DNA from: CAVQWH01 sp963717595
GTDB lineage: Bacteria; Patescibacteriota; Saccharimonadia; Saccharimonadales; Saccharimonadaceae
NCBI GenBank assembly: GCA_963717595.1
Contig: CAVQWH010000001.1
Location: 372,001-436,000, forward strand
Direction: 5' to 3'
DNA: 64,000 bases
Part shown: piece by piece, positions 8,762 to 15,823 of the stretch
Position numbering within the stretch: position 1 is the stretch's first letter
Layout of the letters: each line of letters begins with the position of its first letter
The notes under the pieces: model-generated
Databases searched by the model: none
Seen by the model: the letters and a program-made list of their open reading frames with translations, nothing else
What the model was told of the DNA's origin: nothing
Program-made: the position numbers and the translations under genes

Positions 8762-8881
8762 ACTAGCTTATGGCTAGTGTGCCTAGGTACTTCTAGGAAG
8801 GAAAGCTGATTAGGGCGAGATTGCCCCAGCCAACTTTCCTCCCGGGCTATTACCTCCTTAAGGTTTGCCCTATGAACAGGG
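8762..8881. ncRNA. Structured intergenic region downstream of purC, candidate RNA
   Basis: This GC-rich stretch between a terminator and the purC stop has no plausible gene but a series of hairpins: ACTAGC/GCTAGT (8762-8778), CCTAG/CTAGG (8782-8797), and a compound hairpin with AGGAAAG (8799-8805) pairing CTTTCCT (8834-8840), CTG with CAG (8806-8808, 8827-8829) and GGGC with GCCC (8813-8816, 8823-8826), leaving a 4-base bulge on each side. A further GGGC/GCCC pair spans 8844-8870. Orientation is unknown. It does not match RNase P, tmRNA or SRP signatures I know. It could be the 3' end of the purC transcript or a separate small RNA. Confidence 0.35.
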
Positions 8882-8891
8882 TTGAAGTGTA

Positions 8892-9779
8892 TTAGACTGC
8901 GAGAGGATTGGTACCGGTAAGGCGTTCGGCGGCTTCGCCGTATTTCTCAACCGTTCCGGCGATGACTTCCTCTGGCATGTCGGGTGAGTCAGACTTCTTG
9001 TCCCAGTCGGTCTCAGCTGCCCAGTCGCGGACGAATTGCTTGTCCATCGACACAGGCGGCTTGCCAACCTCGTAATCCTCTACGCTTACATAGCGAGAGG
9101 AGTCGGGGGTTAGCACCTCGTCGGCTAGTACGAGTTTTCCGGTTTCTGGGTCGAGGCCGAACTCGAGCTTGGTGTCGACGAGGATGATGCCTTTTCTGCG
9201 GGCGTAGTCGGCCGCGAGGTTGTAGATCAAGATGCTCTGGTCGTGAACCGCTTCGGCGAGTTTTTCGCTGCCGAGAATCTCGATCATTCTTCCGAAGTCG
9301 ATGTTCTCGTCGTGCTCTCCGGCGTCTGCCTTGGTGGACGGCGTGAAGAGCGGCTCCGGGAACTTCTCCATCTCCTGCATGCCGGGCGGCAGCCAAATGC
9401 CGCTGCATTTGCCGGTTCTTTTGTATTCCTTCCAGCCGGAGCCAGTGATGTAGCCGCGCACGATTGCCTCGATAGGCAACATGTTCAGTTTTCTCACCAG
9501 CAGGGAACGGCCCTCGGGCGCCCATTTGGGTAGATCCTGCGCCCGATAGTTAGGCCCGGCCAGTAGGTGGTTGGGCCTCTCACTGATGATGTTCCTAGCC
9601 AGCCAGAACTCCGTCATGTGCGTGAGCACTTTGCCCTTGCCGGGAATCGCCTGCTTGAGCACTACGTCGTAGACGCTGATGCGATCAGAGGTGACCACTA
9701 CCAGCGTGTTCGGGTCATCGCCCGGGTAGGTGTCACGTACCTTTCCGCTAAATAGCACGTCTGGGATGGAAACAGTCAT
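8892..9779 (-). CDS. purC: Phosphoribosylaminoimidazole-succinocarboxamide synthase (SAICAR synthetase)
   Basis: Joins aspartate to carboxyaminoimidazole ribonucleotide with ATP, a step of de novo purine synthesis. The 295 residues show the family motifs: GKVRDTY near residue 12 (nucleotide loop), SDRISVYDVV near 32, EAIVRGYITGSGWKEY near 103, KADAGEHDENI near 148, and LVDTKLEFGLD near 200 followed by LADEVLTPDSSRY. The gene is markedly richer in G+C than its neighbours (about 57% in a 60-base sample), with codons unlike the rest of the window, and no other purine gene is near, so horizontal acquisition is likely. A weak Shine-Dalgarno sequence (AGAGG) precedes the ATG. CPR bacteria usually lack the complete purine pathway, so its purpose here is unclear. 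Confidence 0.95.
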   Translation of the reverse strand: MTVSIPDVLFSGKVRDTYPGDDPNTLVVVTSDRISVYDVVLKQAIPGKGKVLTHMTEFWLARNIISERPNHLLAGPNYRAQDLPKWAPEGRSLLVRKLNMLPIEAIVRGYITGSGWKEYKRTGKCSGIWLPPGMQEMEKFPEPLFTPSTKADAGEHDENIDFGRMIEILGSEKLAEAVHDQSILIYNLAADYARRKGIILVDTKLEFGLDPETGKLVLADEVLTPDSSRYVSVEDYEVGKPPVSMDKQFVRDWAAETDWDKKSDSPDMPEEVIAGTVEKYGEAAERLTGTNPLAV

Positions 9780-9989
9780 TTCTCATACCTCTTTTGGTTC
9801 GTGGCTTGTACAGTCTTATGTGCTTGACAACTCCGTTGTTCAGTAGAGATAATTTTATAATTTTCTATAATAAAAGTAAAGCATAAGCAAATATACGTTT
9901 TTTAAATAGTTAGTTGTAGGTTTTAGTCTGTAATCTTATCCAGAATAAAATACTTTACTATTGCAATTATTAAATGCTTATGGTATATT
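9780..9989. promoter_or_regulatory. Divergent intergenic region between purC and an unknown gene
   Basis: A 210-base gap. On the purC side an inverted repeat ACAAC-TCC-GTTGT (9827-9839) overlaps a TTGTCA-like -35 on the minus strand; a good -10 partner is not obvious. The rest (9840-9980) is very AT-rich, with several TATAAT-like words but no gene. Confidence 0.35.
9981..9989 (+). promoter_or_regulatory. Extended -10 promoter, leaderless type, deciding the start at 9996
   Basis: TGGTATATT ends exactly 6 bases before the ATG at 9996 and immediately before an in-frame ATG at 9990. The 6-base spacing seen at many other genes here favours 9996. Confidence 0.55.
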
Positions 9990-9995
9990 ATGTAC

Positions 9996-10322
9996 ATGAA
10001 AAATAAGCACGATAAACTATCTTCTCCGACTAACCCCAATGGGCTTTTTGAAGCTTTTATAAGCGGCTCAATAGTTGAAGATGTGCCCGATGTGCACGAT
10101 AGGCTTACGCTTGCTGTTGCCGATTTAAAGTCATTTCTAGTTGAAACAGCTGGCCTTGATCCTGATATGAGTGAAGTTGTAGCTGCTAGAGCGTTGCAAG
10201 AATTTATGGGTGCTTCAGGCTTACCTGTTGATCAAACTCAAGTAGAATCTATTATAAGAAACGGCTCAGAGCTTTCCAGTGTGACTGCAGTTGATAGAGC
10301 GGTTGACGAAATATTAGGTTAG
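9996..10322 (+). CDS. Hypothetical protein
   Basis: A 108-residue acidic soluble protein that I do not recognise. It begins MKNKHDKL and contains a helical segment (HDRLTLAVADLKSFLVETAGLD) and a second one (SEVVAARALQEFMGASGLPVD), with no signal peptide, membrane segment or cysteine. An in-frame ATG lies 6 bases further upstream at 9990, but it directly abuts the -10 hexamer and would not be transcribed with a normal start point. The gene stands alone between purC (divergent) and a membrane-protein pair (convergent). Composition is normal for the window. Function cannot be inferred. Confidence 0.6.
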   Translation: MKNKHDKLSSPTNPNGLFEAFISGSIVEDVPDVHDRLTLAVADLKSFLVETAGLDPDMSEVVAARALQEFMGASGLPVDQTQVESIIRNGSELSSVTAVDRAVDEILG

Positions 10323-10336
10323 TTAAAAGTAAGCAG

Positions 10337-10669
10337 TCACTTAATTAAAAAATTAAACACAACTACACCTAACGCAAATGAGACAGTATTCATAAGCGTT
10401 GATAGCACTAAATATTTTCGTATGTTGCCTTTTAAGGCGTATTGAAGTCCCAGAGCCTCTACTAGTATAACTATTATTTCAGCGGTTAGTAAGCTGATTT
10501 GAGTATGTATTACCCCTACCCAAATTAGGTAATTTAATGTTGGGTTGGTAATTAAGTTAACTAGAGCGACTGCAGCAAATTGTTTTTTAGTTTTATAGCC
10601 TAAAATATAGGCTACTGATAATTCAATTAGCAGGGTAAGAAGTATTATAGGTGGGTAGCTATCTAGCAC
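10337..10669 (-). CDS. Small multi-pass membrane protein paired with a secreted protein
   Basis: A 110-residue hydrophobic protein with about four membrane segments, separated by the motif GYKTKKQ near residue 24 and NLITNPTLNYL near 37. It resembles small membrane proteins of unknown function that occur beside secreted proteins in Gram-positive bacteria, but I cannot name the family with confidence. Its first 11 bases overlap the end of the upstream gene (10659-11027), so the two are translationally coupled and probably act together at the membrane. It is convergent with the unknown gene ending at 10322. Confidence 0.65.
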   Translation of the reverse strand: MLDSYPPIILLTLLIELSVAYILGYKTKKQFAAVALVNLITNPTLNYLIWVGVIHTQISLLTAEIIVILVEALGLQYALKGNIRKYLVLSTLMNTVSFALGVVVFNFLIK

Positions 10670-11027
10670 TATTACGTCTTATTAAAAACAAGCCGCCAAC
10701 TGCAACAATCACAACACCTCCAACTACTGCACCGATTAGCTTTGTATTAGAGCTGCTATATTTTTGACAGTACTTAATTGTCCCTCCGAATGAATGTCCT
10801 TCAGCTGTAAGTTCGTAGTAGTTTGGGTTGTTAGCGTATTTTTTTGTCTCGTCATGAGTGCGACGACCGAAAGGTTTATCACTAGAGTAGGTTGCAGTCA
10901 CTTCCTTTTCGCCCGGCTTACATTTTTTTGTACTGAATTGTGGGTTAGCTACATCTGCGGATACATGAGCCGCAGAAATTAGTGTAATTATAAGAACGCT
11001 AAATACTATGCTGAGTTTTTTGTTCAT
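10659..11027 (-). CDS. Secreted membrane-anchored protein with signal peptide
   Basis: A 122-residue protein with an N-terminal signal peptide (MNKKLSIVFSVLIITLISAA, likely cut after HVSA), a polar region of about 65 residues with two cysteines (near 37 and 88) that could form a disulfide, and a C-terminal membrane segment near residues 97-116 ending in a positive tail (RRNSAR). This predicts an extracellular domain anchored by its C-terminus. It overlaps and precedes the small membrane protein gene. An extended -10 (TGCTATTAT) lies 10 bases upstream of the ATG. The family is not recognised. Confidence 0.65.
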   Translation of the reverse strand: MNKKLSIVFSVLIITLISAAHVSADVANPQFSTKKCKPGEKEVTATYSSDKPFGRRTHDETKKYANNPNYYELTAEGHSFGGTIKYCQKYSSSNTKLIGAVVGGVVIVAVGGLFLIRRNSAR

Positions 11028-11072
11028 ACTGTATTAAATAATAGCATTTAGTTAAAATTAATAAGTAAAATT

Positions 11073-11594
11073 ATGAATAATCTAAGCAAGCTTCCAAATG
11101 AAATTTCTATATCAAATAACTTAGAAATTCGAAAAATTAAACCCAGTGATGCGGAAGATTTGTATAAGCTTGTAAAAAATAATCCTGATATTCCAAAGCG
11201 CGTGGCTTGGGCTAAGTATGTCAAAACGTTTGATGATGTGATTCCAAGCTTGAAACTTCGTTCTGACGGTACTTTAAACGGCCGTTTTGTAATAATAAGC
11301 CAAGGCAAAATCGTAGGCTGTCTTGGGGTTTACGAAACTAAACAAAAAAATGAATACAGCATGGGCTATTGTCTCGACAAGTCTGCTCGTGGCAAAGGCT
11401 ATGTGACTAAAGTTATTAAAGCGATGATTGAGCAGTTAAAAAATTTGGGTGCCAAGCACTTCTATTTTCAAATCGTACCAGGCAATAATGATAGCATCGC
11501 GATTCCGAAGCGACTTGGCTTTTATCCTGCCGAAACCGTTATGGGTATAGACTTTCCTGTAGAACAGCAACGTTGGAGATTGGATATAAAATAA
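11073..11594 (+). CDS. GNAT-family N-acetyltransferase
   Basis: Would transfer an acetyl group from acetyl-CoA to an amine, perhaps a protein N-terminus or antibiotic. The 173 residues follow the RimJ/RimL-like plan: an opening strand with IRKIKPSDAEDLYKLV near residue 18, a central strand GKIVGCLGVY near 80, and the acetyl-CoA pyrophosphate loop ARGKGYVTKV near 107 (the R/Q-x-x-G-x-G/A motif), followed by the FQIVPGNNDSIAIPKRLGF segment near 130 in which the Asn and the RLGF turn are typical. The stop lies 2 bases from the stop of the convergent MFS gene. The acceptor substrate is unknown. Confidence 0.88.
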   Translation: MNNLSKLPNEISISNNLEIRKIKPSDAEDLYKLVKNNPDIPKRVAWAKYVKTFDDVIPSLKLRSDGTLNGRFVIISQGKIVGCLGVYETKQKNEYSMGYCLDKSARGKGYVTKVIKAMIEQLKNLGAKHFYFQIVPGNNDSIAIPKRLGFYPAETVMGIDFPVEQQRWRLDIK

Positions 11595-11596
11595 CG

Positions 11597-12775
11597 TTAC
11601 TCTTTAATAGAAATAGCTCGAACAGCTATTAAGCCCATAAAGGCTCCAATCACAAGGAATATGGCTTGGTCGTAGAATATCGCTAGGGCTATGCCTGGCA
11701 ATATTCTTGATATCATGCTGCCAACGGGCGAGGATGTAACATAAATCGGGTACGCCTTTTCTTCTTCGAGCAAGGAAACTTTGCTAAAGAAAAACAAATC
11801 ACTGATAGGTTCCAAAAAGGCTAGAGCCAAAGAGCTTAGCAAAACTAAGCCTAATACAATGGGCAGATAAGATTGCAGTGACAAGAATGACAAGATGCAT
11901 ACTGCCACTAAGCTTACATAAGACAGAATGAAAATTCGCTTGAACCCGATTTTTTCAACAAAACCGACTGTTTTAAATTCAAAAAGGAATAGCGGCAGCT
12001 GGGTCAGGGCAATTAGCAAACCTATTGAAGCTTCGCTGTATCCACCCTTTAACATAAAAATTGGGATGAACGTAAATACAAGACCCCACCAAAGATCAAT
12101 TCCGAATCTTTGCAAGTAGGCGATTCTTAGCTGGTTGTTTGATATGTAAAATTTAACGTTGGCCCTTACTTTTTTATCGATGCTATCTCTTTTTTTGACA
12201 ACTGTTTTAAAAGGAAATAGCAGCACATAAAGGCCGCCGAGTGCTAGCAGAGCGCTAACTAACAAGAACATTCCTTTAAATCCGGTTGCGCTAAGTGCAA
12301 AGCCGCCCAGCATAGGGCCGATAAACCAGCCAAGGTTGGTAAATGAACCTAAGAAGCCAGTGTCTTTTGTAAACTCATGTTTGGTGCGGGTCGAATCTTT
12401 AAATAAAACTCCGAGAGTGTTGCTATTGATGTTCAAGAAAACTTGCCCTAAAGCCAAGAGAATTATTGAAGTTAGCACGGAACCCGATAGGCCAAACAAA
12501 GCAAAACAAATAGCAGCTAAAAAAGAACTTAAAATTAAAAGTTTTCGTTGATTGAATCTTTCCATAACCGGCGGCATGTAAAAAGAAACCAAAATGATTA
12601 TCAATGATATAAGCCCTACGACAATACCAATTTGCGAATCACTGAGACCTAGCTTAATAAAATAAAGCGGGATGCCAATTAGTGCTCCTGAAGCGCCCAG
12701 CGAAACCAAGACTTTAGAGATTATAAGCTCATAAGTAGGCTTTAGGTGAAGAAGTGATTTTGTGTATAAAGGCAT
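11597..12775 (-). CDS. Major facilitator superfamily transporter
   Basis: A 392-residue membrane transporter with about twelve hydrophobic segments in two halves. Between helices 2 and 3 there is the short basic loop MERFNQRK, and the central loop (about residues 195-210, KTVVKKRDSIDKKVRA) is strongly basic, both usual for MFS proteins. Such proteins export drugs or move sugars and other metabolites using the proton gradient; the substrate is not predictable. I chose ATG 12775 rather than the in-frame TTG 12784, because a TATAAT -10 element (about 12789-12794) would start transcription between them. The end abuts the convergent GNAT gene. Confidence 0.85.
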   Translation of the reverse strand: MPLYTKSLLHLKPTYELIISKVLVSLGASGALIGIPLYFIKLGLSDSQIGIVVGLISLIIILVSFYMPPVMERFNQRKLLILSSFLAAICFALFGLSGSVLTSIILLALGQVFLNINSNTLGVLFKDSTRTKHEFTKDTGFLGSFTNLGWFIGPMLGGFALSATGFKGMFLLVSALLALGGLYVLLFPFKTVVKKRDSIDKKVRANVKFYISNNQLRIAYLQRFGIDLWWGLVFTFIPIFMLKGGYSEASIGLLIALTQLPLFLFEFKTVGFVEKIGFKRIFILSYVSLVAVCILSFLSLQSYLPIVLGLVLLSSLALAFLEPISDLFFFSKVSLLEEEKAYPIYVTSSPVGSMISRILPGIALAIFYDQAIFLVIGAFMGLIAVRAISIKE

Positions 12776-12825
12776 ATAATTCAAAACTATTATACGCTAC
12801 AAATAAGCTATTCATAGAATAAAGC

Positions 12826-12932
12826 GTCTTGCGAAAAAGTTTAACAAATTAGTGGGCTGGCCACATTAACTCTACTCCTCGCAAGACTGTCCCCTCGGGT
12901 TTCCGCACAAGCGGGCTCCTCTGCCCGAGGGG
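12826..12932. ncRNA. Strongly structured intergenic region, candidate non-coding RNA
   Basis: Two perfect 9-bp stems stand side by side: GTCTTGCGA (12826-12834) with TCGCAAGAC (12879-12887), and CCCCTCGGG (12891-12899) with CCCGAGGGG (12924-12932). Inside the second is CCGC-ACAA-GCGG (12903-12914), a classic tetraloop-size hairpin. Inside the first is GTGG/CCAC (about 12852-12864). The stretch is GC-rich in an AT-rich neighbourhood and contains no gene. The strand is uncertain: the region follows the small membrane protein gene on the minus strand and lies upstream of the MFS gene on the same strand. No SRP, tmRNA, 6S or RNase P signature is visible. Confidence 0.5.
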
Positions 12933-12965
12933 GTGTTCGCGTATTATGTTGTTTTACGTCTATCT

Positions 12966-13268
12966 TCATCTACGTGATGTATGTTGCTTCTTGGACTTTT
13001 CTAAAGCCTTGAGTAGTTCAAGATTTTTTTGCTTTTGCTGGCGCGTTATTTTGTTTAGTTTCAGCATGATGTATGAAGCAAGAATTATGTAAATAACTAC
13101 CCCCAATTTTAAGAAACCCAAGCCAGCAACAAAAGCCCAAGTTTGACCACTAATTACTCCACCAGCTATTGAGATAGCAGCCAAAGCTATCAGCACGTAA
13201 AGGGCTACCTTTAGTCTATGCGTTAGGGTTCGTACACCATCCAATGGACTATCATTAGGTGAAGGCAT
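12966..13268 (-). CDS. Small membrane protein with basic C-terminal tail
   Basis: A 100-residue protein with two membrane segments (about residues 19-41 and 47-70) joined by a short turn, and a strongly basic, Gln/Lys-rich cytoplasmic tail (KITRQQKQKNLELLKALEKSKKQ) that is likely helical. A Shine-Dalgarno-like AAAGGA precedes the ATG by about 8 bases. I do not recognise the family. It stands alone, convergent to nothing close, with the structured region immediately downstream. Composition is normal for the window. Confidence 0.55.
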   Translation of the reverse strand: MPSPNDSPLDGVRTLTHRLKVALYVLIALAAISIAGGVISGQTWAFVAGLGFLKLGVVIYIILASYIMLKLNKITRQQKQKNLELLKALEKSKKQHTSRR

Positions 13269-13346
13269 AACACGTTCCTTTGTCTAAAAAGAGCTTTGCA
13301 ATCCAACTGCGAACTATTTATATTTTAAAATATATACATGGGGTGG

Positions 13347-13805
13347 TCAATCAAGGAACTTGGTAAGTTTTGCAGCTATTTTTTCTACCGTTTCATCGTC
13401 AAGGATTTTTTTGGCGTGAGGGTCGTAGTGCTCTCCGTAAAGCGCATCTTCAAAAACTATACCTTCAAAAGTCGGTGCTTTTTTGTAGCGGGGGAAAGCA
13501 TGCCAATGTACATGTGGATGCGCCGGATCTTCGCGAAAAGCATTGTTCATATTGCACACCCAGTTAATCGGATCTGCGCCAAAAGCTTTTTTGTAAGCCG
13601 GCTCAAGTTTTCTTACGAGCTGTATATATTCTTGCCACTGTGTTTCGTTTAGATCGCTTAAACTTTCTTTATGATGGCGCAGGTGAATGCAAACTCTGCC
13701 AAGCCATGCTTGGTTGCTAGGCAGCCACACTACCCAATTATCTGTTTTTAGAATCTGGGGTTTTAAATCTGGAAGCTTTTTACAATCTTTGCAGTTTTGG
13801 TTCAT
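13347..13805 (-). CDS. HIT-family hydrolase
   Basis: A 152-residue histidine-triad protein, a class that hydrolyses or transfers nucleotide monophosphates (for example adenosine phosphoramidates or dinucleoside polyphosphates). The catalytic triad motif is clear as HPHVHWHAFPRY near residue 97, in which the central His of HVHWH would be the nucleophile. Earlier, WLGRVCIHLRHH near residue 35 corresponds to the strand and loop that bind the nucleotide. Two CxxC-like cysteines at the start (CKDCKK) are not part of the usual family core. It is divergent from a kinase-like gene, with a leaderless-type promoter. Exact substrate unknown. Confidence 0.88.
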   Translation of the reverse strand: MNQNCKDCKKLPDLKPQILKTDNWVVWLPSNQAWLGRVCIHLRHHKESLSDLNETQWQEYIQLVRKLEPAYKKAFGADPINWVCNMNNAFREDPAHPHVHWHAFPRYKKAPTFEGIVFEDALYGEHYDPHAKKILDDETVEKIAAKLTKFLD

Positions 13806-13811
13806 GGATTT

Positions 13812-13820
13812 ATTGTATCA
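13812..13820 (-). promoter_or_regulatory. Extended -10 promoter of the HIT gene, leaderless type
   Basis: On the minus strand TGATACAAT is followed by 6 bases and the ATG at 13805. Confidence 0.55.
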
Positions 13821-13832
13821 ACTAATTAAGTG

Positions 13833-13838
13833 TATACT
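13833..13838 (+). promoter_or_regulatory. -10 element of the kinase-like gene, leaderless type
   Basis: TATACT followed by 7 bases and the ATG at 13846. It faces the HIT promoter on the other strand, only 13 bases away. Confidence 0.5.
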
Positions 13839-13845
13839 TTTTAAA

Positions 13846-14697
13846 ATGAAGATTATCGGACGAGGGCACGAAGGTATCGTAGTAGCGGGCGCTGAAAAAA
13901 CCGCCAAAAAACTTTATTTAAACAAGGGAGATTGGGCCTTAGAAAAAACCAACCTCGATTTTTTAAACGACATCCAAGCACAGGGGTTTAAGATAGAATG
14001 TAAGATTCCTAAACTCCTTAATTCTTCACAAGGAGAATGGACTGTCAATGGCACAACATACAACTACTGCAATACCATGGAACGCCTCTATGGAACTTCT
14101 GCTAACTCAACCTTTAACGATAATCCGGAAAAATTAGGTACTAAACTAGGGCAAATATATGCATTGATGCATACCAGGTCTAAACCTTATATAAACCAAT
14201 GGGTAGATAAATATGGCGACGAGGATAAATTGCTAGCCCAAATTTACAATAAAAAAGCCAAGCAAGTAATTGACGAATCCAAAGACGCGGAAGTAAAAAG
14301 GCGCGTTAACGAAGCAGTTAGTTACCTAAAAAGCAACGAGCCTTTACTGGCATCCAATCGCACCCTAAGCCATATAGATTTAACCCCAAATAACACAGTT
14401 ATAAATAAAGATTTTGACATACAAGGAATAGTTGACTGGGGAAGTTTTTGCTTGACCAACCCTAGCCTCACTCTATATCAAATGCCAGCCAGGGCTAACT
14501 TATGGAAGTATATAAAAAAGGAATATGAAAGGCTAGGCTGCACCATTTTGTATGACACTCTCCACGCCGCCGAAACCATCCACTTGGCCTGGGCGCCTAT
14601 AATCTGCGAAGAGTTAGGCGTGCCACTAGAAAAAGAAGCTGGGAAAGAAGGTTTCGACAGGGCGTACGAAAACTTTCAAAAATATAAGAGCAGTTGA
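13846..14697 (+). CDS. Phosphotransferase-like protein (APH/choline kinase fold)
   Basis: A 283-residue protein with the catalytic signature of aminoglycoside phosphotransferase-like kinases: LSHIDLTPNNTVI near residue 181, giving H-x-D-x-x-x-x-N, followed by GIVDWGSF near 200 with the metal-binding Asp. The N-terminal lobe is short (GRGHEGIVV glycine loop near residue 5 and a lysine in AKKLYL near 22). Members phosphorylate small molecules such as antibiotics, homoserine, choline or sugars; the substrate here is unknown. The frame is open further upstream to 13687, but that part overlaps the HIT gene and its promoter, so ATG 13846 with its -10 element is preferred. Confidence 0.75.
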   Translation: MKIIGRGHEGIVVAGAEKTAKKLYLNKGDWALEKTNLDFLNDIQAQGFKIECKIPKLLNSSQGEWTVNGTTYNYCNTMERLYGTSANSTFNDNPEKLGTKLGQIYALMHTRSKPYINQWVDKYGDEDKLLAQIYNKKAKQVIDESKDAEVKRRVNEAVSYLKSNEPLLASNRTLSHIDLTPNNTVINKDFDIQGIVDWGSFCLTNPSLTLYQMPARANLWKYIKKEYERLGCTILYDTLHAAETIHLAWAPIICEELGVPLEKEAGKEGFDRAYENFQKYKSS

Positions 14698-14746
14698 TAA
14701 ATAATTAAAAGCAGTGCTTCATTATAGCGATATTAGCGCATGTTTT

Positions 14747-14755
14747 TGGTATTAT
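14747..14755 (+). promoter_or_regulatory. Extended -10 promoter of the asparaginase gene, leaderless type
   Basis: TGGTATTAT ends 6 bases before the ATG at 14762; an in-frame upstream ATG at 14714 would lie above the promoter and is rejected. Confidence 0.6.
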
Positions 14756-14761
14756 TGTTTT

Positions 14762-15796
14762 ATGTCTAAGAAAATTGCATTGATTGGTTTTGGTGGGACT
14801 ATAGCTATGGTTCCTAATGAAGAAGGTGCTCTTGCACCAGCTAGCTCTGCTGACGAACTAGTTAAGCACGCTCCCGGCCTAAATGATTTAGGCGCCAATC
14901 TCACTGTTATTAATTTAGAAAATAAAGACAGTACGAATGTTAATCCTAAAGACTGGCTAGTGCTTATAAATGCTATTTATGAAATGCATCATGACTATGA
15001 TGGATTTATTGTTACCCACGGCACAGATACAATGCCATACACTGCGACGGCCACTTCTTTTGCGCTTGCAGGAAGAGAAGCTTTGAAAAAGCCGGTAGTT
15101 TTCACTGGTTCTCAGTTGCCGATAGTAGATCCTGGAACTGATGCTCGGGTGAATTTGGAACGGGCTATGAGAATTTTACTAGAAGCGGTTGAAAAAGATA
15201 TTAGTGAAACAATGATAGTTTTTGGTGATAGAGTTCTTCGCGCCAGTCGTACTATTAAAACCAGTGAAGCACGCTTCGATGCTTTTGATTCTCCAGCTTT
15301 TACACACTTAGCTGATATTACAGCTACACCTACGGTTTTTAGCCCTCTCGCACAGACAAGTTTACCCAAAGAAAGCAGCTTCTCTTCTCATAAAGGTTTT
15401 GATAATAGAGTAGTTAGCATGGACGTTTCTCCAGGCTTAAAACCTGATGCCTTGCGCCACGTAGCCTTATCCGAGCAATGTTCTGGCTTGATTTTGAAAT
15501 CTTTAGGAGCAGGTAACGTGCCTTCAGAGGGTGAGTATTCTTTTATTCCTGTTATTGAAGAAATTGTGGCAAGTAAGAAACCTGTAATTATAGCAACTAA
15601 GTTTGTGGGAGGTAAAACAATTCCCGAAATTTATGAGACTGGTCGTTTAGCACTTAAAGCAGGAGCAGGTCATGCTGGCAATATGACTGATGTCGCTGCA
15701 GAAGTTAAGCTGATGTGGCTGTTAAGCCAAGGCGTTAAAGAGCCCAAACTTGTAAAAGAACACATGCTTAAGTCTTACGTAGGTGAAGTAGGCTAA
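14762..15796 (+). CDS. L-asparaginase, type I-like
   Basis: Hydrolyses asparagine (or a related amide) to aspartate and ammonia. The 344 residues contain both threonine active-site motifs of the family: GFGGTIAM near residue 9 with the nucleophilic Thr, and VTHGTDTMPYTA near 87 with the second Thr-Asp pair; the catalytic Lys region GSQLPI follows near 116. The C-terminal domain has KSLGAGNVP near 243. There is no signal peptide, so it is cytoplasmic. It could supply ammonia and aspartate to a host-dependent cell. It stands as a single gene with its own promoter, upstream of the SET-domain gene. Confidence 0.92.
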   Translation: MSKKIALIGFGGTIAMVPNEEGALAPASSADELVKHAPGLNDLGANLTVINLENKDSTNVNPKDWLVLINAIYEMHHDYDGFIVTHGTDTMPYTATATSFALAGREALKKPVVFTGSQLPIVDPGTDARVNLERAMRILLEAVEKDISETMIVFGDRVLRASRTIKTSEARFDAFDSPAFTHLADITATPTVFSPLAQTSLPKESSFSSHKGFDNRVVSMDVSPGLKPDALRHVALSEQCSGLILKSLGAGNVPSEGEYSFIPVIEEIVASKKPVIIATKFVGGKTIPEIYETGRLALKAGAGHAGNMTDVAAEVKLMWLLSQGVKEPKLVKEHMLKSYVGEVG

Positions 15797-15808
15797 AATT
15801 CGCCGTTT

Positions 15809-15817
15809 TGCTATCAT
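15809..15817 (+). promoter_or_regulatory. Extended -10 promoter of the SET gene, leaderless type
   Basis: TGCTATCAT ends 6 bases before the ATG at 15824, identical to the ackA promoter. Confidence 0.6.
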
Positions 15818-15823
15818 CGGGTT

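Noticed and set aside
8762..8881. RNase P RNA in the purC downstream region
   Set aside because: A GGAGGAAAG-like word on the minus strand recalls RNase P, but the rest of the core and the required length (over 300 bases) are missing.
9013..9525. Long open frames antisense to or out of phase with purC (up to 170 codons)
   Set aside because: They are shadows caused by the high G+C content of purC; their products are Arg-rich and unnatural, and purC itself is unmistakable.
12826..12932. SRP (4.5S) RNA or tmRNA at 12.8 kb
   Set aside because: The conserved SRP apical loop (CCGGAAGG-type with AAGCAG) and a tRNA-like domain are not seen.
13687..13845. Longer N-terminus of the kinase-like protein
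   Set aside because: It overlaps the HIT gene and its promoter on the other strand, and the product has no relation to the kinase fold.
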